DNA from: Gracilaria vermiculophylla
Taxonomy: Eukaryota; Rhodophyta; Florideophyceae; Gracilariales; Gracilariaceae
DNA length: 64,000 nucleotides
Assembly (NCBI GenBank): GCA_019155205.2
Contig: JAHNZQ020000079.1
Coordinates: 887,424-951,423 of the forward strand
Reading direction: 5' to 3'
The position numbers were made by a program, and so were the translations under genes. The notes below the pieces were generated by a model, which saw only the letters and a list, made by a program, of their open reading frames with translations, was not told where the DNA came from and searched no databases. Positions 1 through 10,880 of this stretch are shown piece by piece. Each line of letters begins with the position of its first letter. Position 1 is the first letter of the stretch.

Positions 1-1022
1 TGCTTCAAAAACTTTGCCAAGTTCACTGCATCATCCCACGCTTTCGCAGTGCCGACTGCGACGTGAGGCCTCACAGAAAAAGCAGCGTCTCCAAGCAAGC
101 ACACTCTTCCAACAACCATCGTTTCTGTCGCGTAATCAAAGATTGGCTGAATGAAAGGGTCCGGAGTAGAAGTGACTAACAGTCGAAAATCATCTTGTAG
201 AGTGCATGCATCGCTTCTCAACTCTTCTATGCGATGAGAAGGAACCCACCCTCGCGGCACTGATTTCAGTCTCTGTTTTCCAGTTACATCAATGAGAAGC
301 TTTTCTAGTTGCTCACGATCTGAGAGGTTTCTATACCACAACCAATTTATATAGGTTGACCTCACCAGCTTTCCATCACTGTCGATATCGAAGAAAGGTA
401 TAGGATAGGACAAGATGTGACCATCCTTTCTCAAATGGTATGAAACAGTATCTTGAAATCTTTGAGTCAGATTTGACGGCAACGTATTTTCTTTCACGAT
501 ACCTCTCCATGCGTAATATCCTGCATATGTTGGTTCTTTGTTAGAAGAAAAAATGTATTTCGAGCGCGACGCGCTTCCATCGGCGCATACGAGAAGATCG
601 CAAAAGTACTGTTCTCCACCGGCTATGGTAACTGTGACCTTCTGGGAAGATTGAGATATGTCCGTCACATCATGGGATAGACAGTAACTCTGCGTTCCAA
701 GAATCTCCAACAATGCCCTGTAGATGGAGTTATAGGAAGACGTCACTAACTTAACGTTATGCTCCCTACTGCGTTCGTGGCTGCTGTCCAAGTACCGAAA
801 TATCTTAACCGGCTGGCTATGCTCGGACAGCCGAAAGCGGGGGTGATCTCGAATAAAAGACAGCATGTAAGGATTGAGAGCTATTCCCGCCCCCTTCCCA
901 GACAAATATTGTTGAGATCGTTCGAAAACAGACACTGAAAACCCGATGTCACGAAGGCATATCGCCGCGGTTAAACCCCCAAGGCTGCCTCCCACAATAA
1001 TTGCTGTTCGTCTTTCTGACAT
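1..1022 (-). CDS. FAD-dependent monooxygenase, aromatic-ring hydroxylase type (3' end outside window)
   Basis: Reading the minus strand from the ATG at 1022 gives 340 uninterrupted codons to the window edge, so the C-terminus is missing. Residues about 8-34 form an ADP-binding Rossmann fold (IIVGGSLGGLTAA, then an acidic residue in SVFERS). A DG motif (CADGSASRSK) lies near residue 155, and the second FAD signature GDAAFSVRPHVAVGTAKAWD lies near residue 310. YAWRG and NWLWYRN resemble the substrate domain of 2,6-dihydroxypyridine 3-monooxygenase-like enzymes. The family uses NAD(P)H and O2 to hydroxylate aromatic or heteroaromatic substrates; the actual substrate cannot be read from sequence. 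The frame stays open upstream to a stop at 1257-1259 (78 more codons, no ATG), so the true start may lie in an upstream exon. Divergent from the pseudouridine synthase-galactokinase gene. Confidence 0.88.
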   Translation of the reverse strand, partial: MSERRTAIIVGGSLGGLTAAICLRDIGFSVSVFERSQQYLSGKGAGIALNPYMLSFIRDHPRFRLSEHSQPVKIFRYLDSSHERSREHNVKLVTSSYNSIYRALLEILGTQSYCLSHDVTDISQSSQKVTVTIAGGEQYFCDLLVCADGSASRSKYIFSSNKEPTYAGYYAWRGIVKENTLPSNLTQRFQDTVSYHLRKDGHILSYPIPFFDIDSDGKLVRSTYINWLWYRNLSDREQLEKLLIDVTGKQRLKSVPRGWVPSHRIEELRSDACTLQDDFRLLVTSTPDPFIQPIFDYATETMVVGRVCLLGDAAFSVRPHVAVGTAKAWDDAVNLAKFLK

Positions 1023-1236
1023 TTCAGAGGTGGTTGCTCTAAGCCTCCAATGTAGAACGTTAGCACCGTTGACTAATCTGAACTTCCGAGCGGACGACTT
1101 GTGATAAAGTTCTCTGTGTACCCTAAAACCAGTCTCGTTATAACCAACCGCGAAACCGAAAACGGGGCATTCACCAATGAACTCTGAGAACCAGCTTTTG
1201 TTTCTCAGTTTGACATCAATGACGCGTTGAGTTGGG

Positions 1237-1256
1237 CTGAAAAAAGAAGCATGAAC
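1237..1256 (-). other. possible 3' splice site upstream of the monooxygenase
   Basis: On the minus strand a pyrimidine run ends in ttttttcag immediately before the open, ATG-less extension of the monooxygenase frame (1023-1236). This looks like an intron acceptor that would join an upstream exon to residues such as GECPVFGFAVGYNE. I did not find a convincing donor, so the exon structure is undetermined. Confidence 0.3.
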
Positions 1257-1259
1257 TCA

Positions 1260-1762
1260 ACTCAGAAAATGGTTTGGATCACTTCAAATCATAGCGTAGC
1301 TTGTGATTGCAGAATATATGATGGTCGGGTTTGTCGCCAAATTCTGATGTGAATGAAAATCGTGCCCCTGGTCGATGTAAGTGTCACTTTTGACTGCGAA
1401 ACCGCGCTTTCTGCTTCGCTCGGCTCGCATGAATTTTTGCGGTTGGCAAAAAACTGCACGTGGGAGAGGTATGGGAATGGTGCGCGTGCCGAAAAGCCAT
1501 GTGGGTTGGGAAGTAGACAACTTCAAATATTTTGGTCTTCAAATACGCATTATGGCAGGAGAAGATCACAGCGTCTACGACGGCACGTAGATATCGTCAG
1601 GGCTCTGTTAACAGAGTTTGCGAAGAGATCAGGAACGGCATTTGTCGTTTCTCTTTCCAAAAATCCCGCTGCCCATGTTTTCATGTCTGCCAGACTCTAA
1701 AACGCATCTTAAGGTCTCACATATGCCCGCAGTGTTTCTGTCACTGCTTGTTCCAAAGTCTT
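1260..1762. promoter_or_regulatory. divergent intergenic region between the two host genes
   Basis: About 0.5 kb separates the open monooxygenase frame from the ATG at 1763. Short overlapping reading frames on both strands here resemble no family and look like chance. It should hold the 5' UTRs and promoters of both genes, but I see no clear TATA box or operator. Confidence 0.35.
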
Positions 1763-4660
1763 ATGGGATCATATTTCTCTAAAGCTATAGGTGAGGATGA
1801 CTCTAAACCCGCTATTCGACACCAGAATTCCAACGTTTCCGACGATGGACAGGAACGGAGGCCGCGGAAGAAGAGAAAGTTGAACGGACACAGGAAGCGA
1901 ATCGACAAATCGACTTTTCCTCCGACGCGGGCAATGAAAGACGTTTTGCAGTACAACAGGGCAGCGGATGGATTGGCCACGAGTACCGCTGGTGCTCCGA
2001 ATACTTATTCTCACGAACAGGATCACCGTGGTGTTTTGTCGGATACGAAAGGAAAACTTTCAGACACGAAGGTGCTCGAGTCTCGATCCGCTGATCCAAA
2101 ACGTGTTCGAAAACGAAAGTATGCCGTCTTTCTGGGTTACAACGGCGAGAGGTACTACGGAATGCAAGTGAATCCGGGGGTCGTCACCATTGAACAGGTG
2201 CTTTTGACCGGCTTTCACAAAGCCGGATTAGTATCCGATGAGAACAAGGACGCCCCTGGTAAAGTGCAGTGGATGCGAGCGGCGAGAACAGACAAAGGAG
2301 TTTCGGCGATCGTGCAATGCGTTTCTGTGAAGCTGGAGCTACCATATGAAAGGACTCATGACCAGTCGGTGATAGAGTCAATAAACTATCATCTACCTGA
2401 AGATATCCAAGTTTACGGGTTACTCCGTCCTACCGGAGGGTTCAATGCACGATCTAATTGTCATCGCCGCAAATACGAGTACATACTTCCAGTCCGTTTG
2501 TTAGGAGGAGCAAACGGTCTTGAAAAGGAACTGGAAGAAGGTGTGGGAGATCCAAGAGCTGCAAGGCTAAGCTGTATTTTGAAGTGTTTTGAAGGTACGC
2601 ACTGTTTTGCAAACTTTACAGAGGGCTTAACTGGTTCTGAAGATGCCTCTAAGCGATATATGATCAGTTTGAAATGCAGTCAGCCTTTTAAACCACCAAA
2701 GTCCGGAGTATATTATGTTTCAATAGAGATATATGGTCAAAGCTTCTTGTTGCATCAGATACGGAAGATGGTTGGTTTGTCCCTTTACGTCTACTTGGGA
2801 CTCGCTCCTGAAGAAACAATTTCTGTCGGGCTTTGTCCTAATGTGAAACTTCACACACCAATGGCACCTGCTCTTGGGCTTCTCTTGGATAATCTCGTGT
2901 TTGATAACTACAACAAACGATTCAAGCACATACTAGAACATCCTATTTCGTCGGATAGATTCAAAGAAGCGAGGCTAAACTTCAAATCCCATAAGGTGTA
3001 CCGCAGGATCGCTGAAAAGGAGCGAGAAGAAAGAATTCTGGAGACATGGGTAAAAGGATGCCCAGAACGTTTTCAGTATAGTCGCGATCAGATTCTCGAA
3101 CTACATCAGAAGTTTGTGTTAACGGGTGTGGGGAAAGAGGAGCAACGTAAAGAGTATGTTGCTTCCCTTTATCCCATTAAAACTACTCTGCTTGAGTTTC
3201 TAGATTCCGATTCAGAGCACATGATGAAGCTCGCAATGGATTTACAGAGAATGTTTGAAGAGAGATATGGGGTGCAACCGTCCTTCATAGCTCGTGCTCC
3301 CGGTAGGGTCACTCTCATCGGTGAGCATCTCGACTACAACGGTTTTCCCGTGATTGGAGTAGCGCTTCGACAAGGATCAATGCTCGCGGGATGCCTGGAT
3401 AAGACTGATGTCATCGAAATACAGCACGCTCGTAACGAATTTTATCAAAGTGGAAAACTTCGAGCTGATGGTTTTCGAATGGTGTTGGAGAAGGAAAATG
3501 CGAGTTTAGATTCCAGCTGGATCCAGTACGTTTCTTGGGGCGTCAAGTCAATATTTCAAAGTCTAGCCAAAGGAAAACGAACGGTGCCTGGAGGTGGGCG
3601 TTTGCTCGTCAGTGGAGATCTCCCTCTTGCGGGTGGTCTGGCATCAAGCTCTTCGCTTGTCACATTGTCAGCACTTGCAACGGCAAGGTTAAATAGAAAA
3701 AGATTACCGAAACAGGAGCTTGCTTTATTAGCAGCAGAAGGTGAACGAGTGGGTGCTGGCACCCGAGGAGGAGCGGTAGATCATGTGATTAGTGCTTGTG
3801 GGCAAAAAAACTGTGCAACACGCGTGTCTTTCATTCCCAGAGTCGAAGTGAAAGCATTACGTCTTCCAAAGAACGCTTCATTGATTGCTGTTGGGAGTCA
3901 TGTTAAAGCTCGGAAAGGGTTTGATAACATCTTAAGGGAGAAGTTTAACCTGCGAGCGGCCGAGTGTCGAATTGCATCAGCAATTCTTGCTCGTCGCTTA
4001 AAAGTACACCTGGAAACGTCTGTAACAACCCCTGGACAACTATACTTCCAAGCCAAGAGAACTTCTAGACTACAGTGCCGAACTATAACTGCGCTAAAGC
4101 AGATGACTCAAGGCGTTATGGACGTGGAAGAAGTAGTTTCTCATGATGAAGCTAAAAGAGAGCTCGACGTGACTGAGATTGAATTTCGAAATCGGTTTCT
4201 TATCGGTGTAGAAGCAAAATGCTTTGTTACTGGGAAACGCATGGCGCATGTTTTATCGGAAGCAGAGCGGGTGGAAAGCTTTGCGGCAATTCTGAGTGCC
4301 GACGAATTTGATGAGCAGGAGAAGTTGAGCAGATTAGGAAACATCCTGCGAGAGGGGCATGAGTCGCTACGTATGCTTTACGAGTCAAGCTGCGCGGAAG
4401 TAGACGAGCTTGTAGAATTCTGTTTGGCTCATGGTGCCGTAGGAAGTCGTATCACTGGAGCGGGTTGGGGAGGTTTCACAATTAATTTGGTTCCAAAGGC
4501 CAAGAAAGAGTCATTCATGGAGGCTGTGCGGAAGAAATTTGGAGCAAATTCAGTCATTGACGTAGAACCTTCTGCTGGAGCTTGTGTGTTTGCTATTCAC
4601 AGTGCTCTAGGGGGATCAAATCGGAATACAGACTCTGTCACGAAATGCGTCCGCGACTGA
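1763..4660 (+). CDS. tRNA pseudouridine synthase (TruA/PUS1 type) fused to galactokinase-type GHMP kinase
   Basis: A 965-residue intronless ORF; 1763 is the first ATG in the frame. Residues 1-110 are low-complexity with a basic KKRK cluster that could be a nuclear signal. Residues about 115-420 are a TruA/PUS1 domain: YNGERYYGMQ, catalytic-loop ARTDKGV with the nucleophile Asp177, FNARSNCHRRKYEY, and GQSFLLHQIRKMVG. Residues about 480-955 are a galactokinase/GalNAc-kinase domain: APGRVTLIGEHLDYNG (Glu521), the phosphate-binding loop LPLAGGLASSSSLV, GTRGGAVDH with the putative catalytic base Asp673, and the C-terminal GHMP motif GSRITGAGWGGF. The first half should isomerise uridine in tRNA or other RNA. 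The second should phosphorylate galactose or N-acetylgalactosamine with ATP. All key residues are present and no stop or frameshift separates the halves, so I read a genuine bifunctional gene. Fusion of these two activities is unusual; a missed intron or assembly join is the main alternative. Confidence 0.9.
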   Translation: MGSYFSKAIGEDDSKPAIRHQNSNVSDDGQERRPRKKRKLNGHRKRIDKSTFPPTRAMKDVLQYNRAADGLATSTAGAPNTYSHEQDHRGVLSDTKGKLSDTKVLESRSADPKRVRKRKYAVFLGYNGERYYGMQVNPGVVTIEQVLLTGFHKAGLVSDENKDAPGKVQWMRAARTDKGVSAIVQCVSVKLELPYERTHDQSVIESINYHLPEDIQVYGLLRPTGGFNARSNCHRRKYEYILPVRLLGGANGLEKELEEGVGDPRAARLSCILKCFEGTHCFANFTEGLTGSEDASKRYMISLKCSQPFKPPKSGVYYVSIEIYGQSFLLHQIRKMVGLSLYVYLGLAPEETISVGLCPNVKLHTPMAPALGLLLDNLVFDNYNKRFKHILEHPISSDRFKEARLNFKSHKVYRRIAEKEREERILETWVKGCPERFQYSRDQILELHQKFVLTGVGKEEQRKEYVASLYPIKTTLLEFLDSDSEHMMKLAMDLQRMFEERYGVQPSFIARAPGRVTLIGEHLDYNGFPVIGVALRQGSMLAGCLDKTDVIEIQHARNEFYQSGKLRADGFRMVLEKENASLDSSWIQYVSWGVKSIFQSLAKGKRTVPGGGRLLVSGDLPLAGGLASSSSLVTLSALATARLNRKRLPKQELALLAAEGERVGAGTRGGAVDHVISACGQKNCATRVSFIPRVEVKALRLPKNASLIAVGSHVKARKGFDNILREKFNLRAAECRIASAILARRLKVHLETSVTTPGQLYFQAKRTSRLQCRTITALKQMTQGVMDVEEVVSHDEAKRELDVTEIEFRNRFLIGVEAKCFVTGKRMAHVLSEAERVESFAAILSADEFDEQEKLSRLGNILREGHESLRMLYESSCAEVDELVEFCLAHGAVGSRITGAGWGGFTINLVPKAKKESFMEAVRKKFGANSVIDVEPSAGACVFAIHSALGGSNRNTDSVTKCVRD

Positions 4661-5596
4661 GGCTTATTGTCTCAACTTCATAATTGCCCAGATTCCGAAG
4701 AACTATGTTTGCTGTGTTGCACAACATACACAGTGCGCTACGAAGGCATTTTGGTGTGATTGGGGAACAAAGGTTTAAAATCATTGAGAACTGCGATTTA
4801 TACCACGCGGACGAAGGGTGTTCGAAAACTATTCAGTGCGAATGGTTATGTTTCTGCTAAAAGTCAATAGTGCTTGCACAGAATGACGTTTGCGCTACCG
4901 TGAAAAAAGGCTATGTATTGACGATTAATGTTCAAAGGAACACTGGCTTGAAAAATAAACATACTGACAATATTTCCATGGAGATATATGGTCATTGTCG
5001 CATGTCTTCCTATCTTCAATCTGGACATTAGCTCTTGAAAACACCAAGCCAAAGAGAGATATATTACATGTTTGATTGTCTCGTTGGAGACGCCAAATAG
5101 TGTTCTAGGGCTTGCCCAAGCTCGTGCTTTTTAACTTGCACCCTTCCCGACCAGGGTACCTGTGAACACAGGGAAACGCTGAATACTCATGGACCTTCTA
5201 TGAGTTCATGAATCCGGAAATCGGAAACGCTCAATCAGAAGTACATCGGATATATAGTGCGTTTTGAAAGTCTAAAACACCGGGAAAGCGCGTTTTTGTT
5301 CATGGCACTGAAGAAACTGTGCATAAAACTTACTGCTCCTGCTCTAATCGTGATCAGCAATCCACGCAGAGGGTCTAGACAGAGAAAAACGAGTAAGTGC
5401 TCAGTACGCGCAATTAGGCCATTCGTTCGGAAGAAAATGTCCCTTCTCGCGCGCACCTCCAAAGAGCCGAAGTCACAAGAGGTGCATAAGGTCTTCGGTG
5501 CATGTTATTGACCCGGGCCCCAGGTACACGACGTCTTCGACATCTGGTGTTAACGAATGAAAGTAGTCGACACAATATCTGATACCCATCTAAATA
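4661..5596. other. intergenic spacer, no recognisable feature
   Basis: Downstream of the fusion gene there are only short reading frames without family resemblance. It should contain the fusion gene's polyadenylation region; no clear signal was picked out. Confidence 0.5.
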
Positions 5597-6881
5597 AAGT
5601 CTGTTTCAAAAGTATAGTACACCTGGCATTTTGATGCAAATCATCGTTTTTAGTACTGTAGTGCTACCAAAATGAGTTTTCAAAAAACTTCAAGTTAAAA
5701 AACCGTTTCAAAATCATAGGACATTTCCCTTTCAACCTTCATTTTGCCTTCTTCAGTAGATGATTTTCGCTTTTGTGTACCAAACAATACTAATCCAACG
5801 CTTTTGCATCGCGTTTTTCTAACGTCCCATAATTAAAATATTCATAGTTTTCGCGCTATTTCCAATACTTTTCTTTTAATCAAAACCTGTTCAAAATGGC
5901 CTGTAATGGCCATAAATAATTCTAACGAGTACAGATTATTCGGTTTCAAGAGGGTTGAAGTAAATCTAACGCGTGAATACCTGCGTGGCATTAGTCTATA
6001 GCAAGCGAAGCACGTTTTTCATTGCTATAGACTACTAAACGGCGGCGCTATCTTGGTGAAAAACCAGTTTACATATCTGATAAGATATGTAAACTTTTAT
6101 AAAACGTTGTGTTAAAGCATTTGAAAGCCTTTTTAAGTCTGAAATGTTTACTGAGAAGGCTTTATATGTAGTTTTTTTCATCTAGAATCCAGTACTTAGC
6201 ATAATATGAGCTCTAATAAAACTTATCTGTGTTCAAATTTTATTTGATGTTTGTTGCTTATGAGAACAATATTTAAAACACTGTTGTTCATCCTAATCAA
6301 AGTTTTACTCATTTTCAAATGCATTCTTTTTGCAGCTGACTTTATTTTCAGTGCTCATTGCATACTGTGGCACCAATACTTGTTTATTTGCAGCTTTCAA
6401 AAGGAACGTTGTTCAGTTTTATAAACCGAAAGAACTTTGAAGCGTTTTTTATTACCATTTTATTCATTTTTTGTAAACGATTCGTTCTTTTCATGGGTTT
6501 TTGAGTCCAAAACATATTATCAAGACAATATTCTTGCAAAACGTTATACTCATTGTTTTAGATGAGCATTATTAAGCTATCAATAAAACTTTATGTTTAT
6601 ATTACAGTAAATATTGAATAAACTGGTACAAAAATGAGAACAATGGCCTTGATCTAAGGTACTATTTGAAATACTGTGTTGTAAGCTTTTACTTCATAAG
6701 ATCTTGTGTCTTTTTGAGGAAAGAAAGCAACATGATGTGGAAATAATCACGCGCGAGTTGGAAGTGTCCTATATTTTTGAAACGCGTTTTTGAGGGTTTT
6801 AACGAAGGGGGGTGGCTACAGTAGGCAAATATCCATATTTTGGCGCGCTTTTGCACTGTCCTATATTTTTGAAACGCACTG
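5597..6881. mobile_element. non-autonomous Tc1-type element with IR/DR ends
   Basis: The left end (TA at 5595-5596, then AAGTCTGTTTCAAAAGTATA) is inverted relative to the right end (6876-6883 reads gcactgta). Over 26 bp the ends match at about 21 positions and both are flanked by TA. Each arm has a second internal copy of the core: gtttcaaaatcatagg at 5705 on the left, tgtcctatatttttgaaac at 6766 and again at 6857 on the right. This two-direct-repeats-per-inverted-repeat (IR/DR) design is known in Tc1 relatives such as Sleeping Beauty. The interior is AT-rich with no recognisable transposase, so it would depend on one supplied in trans or is a decayed copy. Confidence 0.65.
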
Positions 6882-8263
6882 TATATTGCAAAACAAGATC
6901 TTGCTCGCAGCCCGTTACATCAAGAATTCAGGTAACCCTCTCAAATGGGAAATTCTACAAAAGGCAAAATTATACAAAACATCAGAGCCACACGTTCTTT
7001 AGTTCCCAATATTTAGTATATTGGTTGTAGTTAGTAAGGTGTCCACCTTCTTTATCACTCTGAGCGGTGTTACGGGCATTTCTACTACCACATTAGCAAC
7101 GTCTACAAAATGCCGGAGTCCATGCGACAGCAGACAGCTCGCCTAAATTAAAACAGGACGAAACGGGAGCAAAACAAGGATGCTCGCATTCGTGCTTTTC
7201 AGCTTCTCAAGCAACAGCACAAAGTTGAAAACATAGCAACCACACGTTGCCTATCAAAATCAATAGTTTATCTGATCTGCAGAGCATCGCAGATAGGTAA
7301 TAACACATGGCTCAACAAGCTGTTACATCTTCTCATACAACATTCCGGACGACCGCCGGTCTTTAACACAACTGAACAAAAAATGATTTTCAAACGGATA
7401 TAACACGCTGCACAAAGAGGGTTTGCGTTATAAGTTCACCATAGTAGGCCTTACAGGGCACAAATCGCTAGGGATGGGCGCGAAACCTGTAGTACTGGCA
7501 GCCCTCCTCTCGAGGTAGGAAAGCACAACGTCCGTTAGGAGTTTTTGTTGACTCCAAAGGTGCGTGTTCCTAAATGTGGTCTCCAGTATCCGCTGTCGCG
7601 AGCCGGGGGAATTTTTAAAGGGGATCCGCAAACACCAAGCGGAGGGGGAGGTTCACTGGGCGGACAATGCTCCTACAGGCGCTGCTATGATGCAACCTGG
7701 GGATCGGCGGCTTAGAAACCTGAGTTGATCGACGAGTGACTCCAACCGGAAAAGTAGATGAAGACTCAAGGGTTCTTGCCTTTACTTTCCCAGAGGTGGA
7801 GCTCAACCGGCAGATTAAGTATCAAGCCGGAAGCCCGCCTCGGCAGGTCTTACTACTGTAGTAATTACCCGCATAAAGTAACTAAAATTAATAATAATTC
7901 TACCATCTCTTAAGGATAATGTAACGCACACGGGCGGAATTATGCACCACGTGGCCCAGCTAATAAAATACTAACCCTCCCTAGTGCATCTCCACCCATA
8001 TACCAAATTCCGAATCGAGCAATGACACCAGTCAAGTCATGATTGGCGGGCTTCAAACCAAAAATGAATCCCAAGACCTTAGTCGATGGCAGCGCGCAGT
8101 CTTTCCACCGATTAGTCCCGGACTCTAACTCCAACGCAAAGCACCACGACACCAAGACCACTAACCTCAGAAATCGCCCAAATCTTGTAAAATGGAAGCA
8201 GCAAAAACACTGCTCTTTGAAGAAGATGAAAACGAGGCATTTACAGCCTGTTTCTGGTTTTAA

Positions 8264-9600
8264 ATGGCATCAATTGCTTCACTTCATCACAGACGTATAT
8301 ATGGAGGATCTTTGCCCGGTAAAGCCCCTAACGTCTACCGTGACTATTCTACAGCACATTTTCACTACATGGTCAAATATTTCTGGTCTTCTTCCGAAAT
8401 GAGACCAGGAACAAATCAAAGAGGACCACAGCAAAATGAAAAGGCATTTGAGTGACGCTTAAGGATGCCCAGAAATGTTTTCAATACATTAATGGCAAAA
8501 GCGGTACTACATTGCCCATATATGCAACAAGGTATGCGACCAGACGCTACGGGCCGAATTGGTATTTCACCGCTTCTCAAAGTGATTTCCGCATTGCGAC
8601 AGCTAGCATACGGAGTTCCGGCTGATCTTGCTGATGATCTTTTTGATATCTCGGAAACAACAACTTCGAGATTTTTTGAGGAGTTTTGTGTTACCATCAC
8701 AAAATTATTTGCTCGCCAGTATTTAAGATCTCCGGCAGCGTCCGATATCAAAAATATTGAACGTGCATTTGCTTCTGCTGGCTTCCCGGGATGCATTGCA
8801 TGCCTTGATTGTGCAGGATGGAAATGGAAGAATTGTCCAATGGCTTTACAAAGAATTATGGTTGGTAAGGAAGGAGAGCCCTCAGTAAGAATGGAGGTTA
8901 TTTGTTCACTAGATTTATGGATATGGTCGTTCCAATTCGGTTTACCTGATGCCATGAATGACGTCAATATACTAGAAGTTAGTGATTATTTTTCTCGTGT
9001 ACTTTCGGGGACGTTTTCCCCCAGTGACACCAAGCTACACAATCTCTGGGTGTGTCTTCGATTGGTTTTATTATCTTACGGATGGTATTTACCCGAACTG
9101 GAAGGTTTTCGTAAATTATTTAAGTACGACTTCAGACAAGAAGTCTACACTTTACACATGAAGGTAGGAGGGGCTTCGAAAATGCATCGAAAGAGTGTTC
9201 GGTTTCTTGTTTCGGCGGTTCAAACTTCTGTTCATTGCTAGTGAGTTCTGGTTCGTGGAAAAAATGCAATGGCTTGCGAGTGCCTGTGTTTGTATGCACA
9301 ACATGATGGTATAAAGCCGCAGGAATTCGTATTCAAGTGATGGAGCTGGAGATCGCAAAGAAAGATTTAATGAACGGGAAGATACTACCGATATTGTCTT
9401 CGAACAGTGCGCTTCTGGAGACGTTCTTCTGACAGGACATTCCTCTCCCGTTATCAGTGACAACATTAAACTCCCAGCGTTGAACCAAAGGCTTCTTTCT
9501 GCCTTGATCTCTCACGTTTGGATGCAACATGGTGCGGAGACTTGATGCAGTGATATTCAATTTCAGTGGAAAAACAACGTAGTCGTTCTGGATACAGTTT
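8264..9600 (+). pseudogene. PIF/Harbinger transposase (Plant_tran / DDE_Tnp_4 type)
   Basis: The N-terminal part has GSLPGKAPNVYRDY, then an in-frame TGA (8453-8455). The same frame continues through DATGRIGISPLLKVISALRQ, LAYGVPADLADDLFDISETT and the first catalytic region ACLDCAGWKWKNCP. GKEGEPSVRMEV, LDLWIWSFQFGLPDAMNDVN and a hallmark spacing typical of the plant family follow. Near 9050 the frame shifts: the catalytic YYLTDGIYPNW is read in another frame, and later EGRR and tail segments need more shifts. The ancestral protein made the double-strand cuts for transposition. At least one stop and two or more frameshifts make it inactive. Confidence 0.8.
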
Positions 9601-9629
9601 CAATTCTTCTCTATTCTAGATACCTAGAT

Positions 9630-10880
9630 CTATTTCAATAATCTTTCTATGGTTTGTGACGTTCTTAAAACGTTCGGATGGTGATCAATATGCGGAGCAA
9701 GACTATTGGGGAAAGAACCAGATTTCTGCTTCGCCGGACTGAATGAAATCGAAGCGGCATCGTTAGACCTGACTGCATCTTCCGCAGTCAGATCGCTGCC
9801 TTTCGCCGTGGGACTCCCATCCTCTGCATCACCGACTACATATCCTGCCTTCACGACATCTTGTTCAGGCACCCTTTCGATTTCTTCTTCCTCGCAACCC
9901 GTTGTACCGTTCCCACCTTCCATGTCATCCACAATAATTTCTGGTCGCGCAATGATTCGCATTTCTCGTTCCAGTTCCATCACCACCTTCTCCTGTTTTA
10001 GCTTCATGAATCGTTGACGAAGCTGGGGATCTGTGCCTGACATAGAGATCAGTTCGATCAATGCCCGTTGTTTGTCGACCTCGAGCAGCTCCTGAGACAC
10101 TTTAGTGCGTTCCATTGACGCCGCCGCAATCATTTCAATACCCTCTACTCCTTTGTTCAACGCTTCTACTTGTTCCTTTGATTTCGAAAGCTCGCTTTGT
10201 TCCCATAGGTCTGTTACTTGAAAGTCGGTGACCTTTACGGTGCGCATCAGGAGATTGTGTTTGCACTACAGTGGACTGATCACTTTCAGTCCTCTTTTCG
10301 TCGTCGGCCTCGCTTAGAAGATTACATGTGCTCATCTACTGTACGTTTACAACCATATTCCACGTATGTGTGATACGCAGGAAATTTAAGGCAGACCGGA
10401 ACATAAAACTTTGGCCAGCATAAAGACTTCTGTCGGAGATGAACGTATATATGCCCGAAATGTTTGCTTCTCCATTGAAGGTAGCCAGCGCTACTCGTTC
10501 AGTATCCTCCTCGCTTGGCGAACCAGTAGGTTTCTTGTTCTTGATACGTAAAAAAACCCCCTCCATTTTCAAACACTCACACCGGGCTTTGCGATAGCGG
10601 TGGGCGACAGAGGCTCCTTTACGTTTAGGTTAAGGGTCTTTAGCATCAAAGGAAGAAACTTCATTCTCGTATTTCTGCAACACGTCCGTGAGTAACAACT
10701 CTCTCTTTCTATTATTACCTTTTCTGGGATCCTCGGATGCGGTAACATACGCACGGCAAACTGCAACAGTTTCTGGTGCAGTCCAACCTTTCCCGGTACC
10801 CAGAGCGGAATTCTTTTTAAACTTCTGTCCTGTAGTAGACTTTATAAAGTTAGAACGATCACAATACCGGTTTCAACTTT
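9630..10880 (-). pseudogene. Harbinger accessory ORF: Myb/SANT-like DNA-binding protein with coiled-coil tail
   Basis: Reading minus from about 10880: GKGWTAPETVAVCRAYV is a SANT-like start, followed by a helical stretch, RIKNKKPTGSPSEEDTERVA, then RPMGTKRA (the RPxGxKxAK motif of this accessory family). A charged helical tail follows (residues such as QRFMKLKQEKVVMELEREMR). Segments lie in different frames, with stops around 10620 and 10340; the last open piece is 10247-9630. In PIF/Harbinger elements this second ORF helps the transposase enter the nucleus and bind the ends. Confidence 0.65.

Noticed and set aside
1532..1762. Upstream extension of the fusion gene (77 more codons in frame)
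   Set aside because: It begins at a non-ATG codon, has no ATG before 1763 and its Cys/Arg-rich translation looks like 5' UTR.
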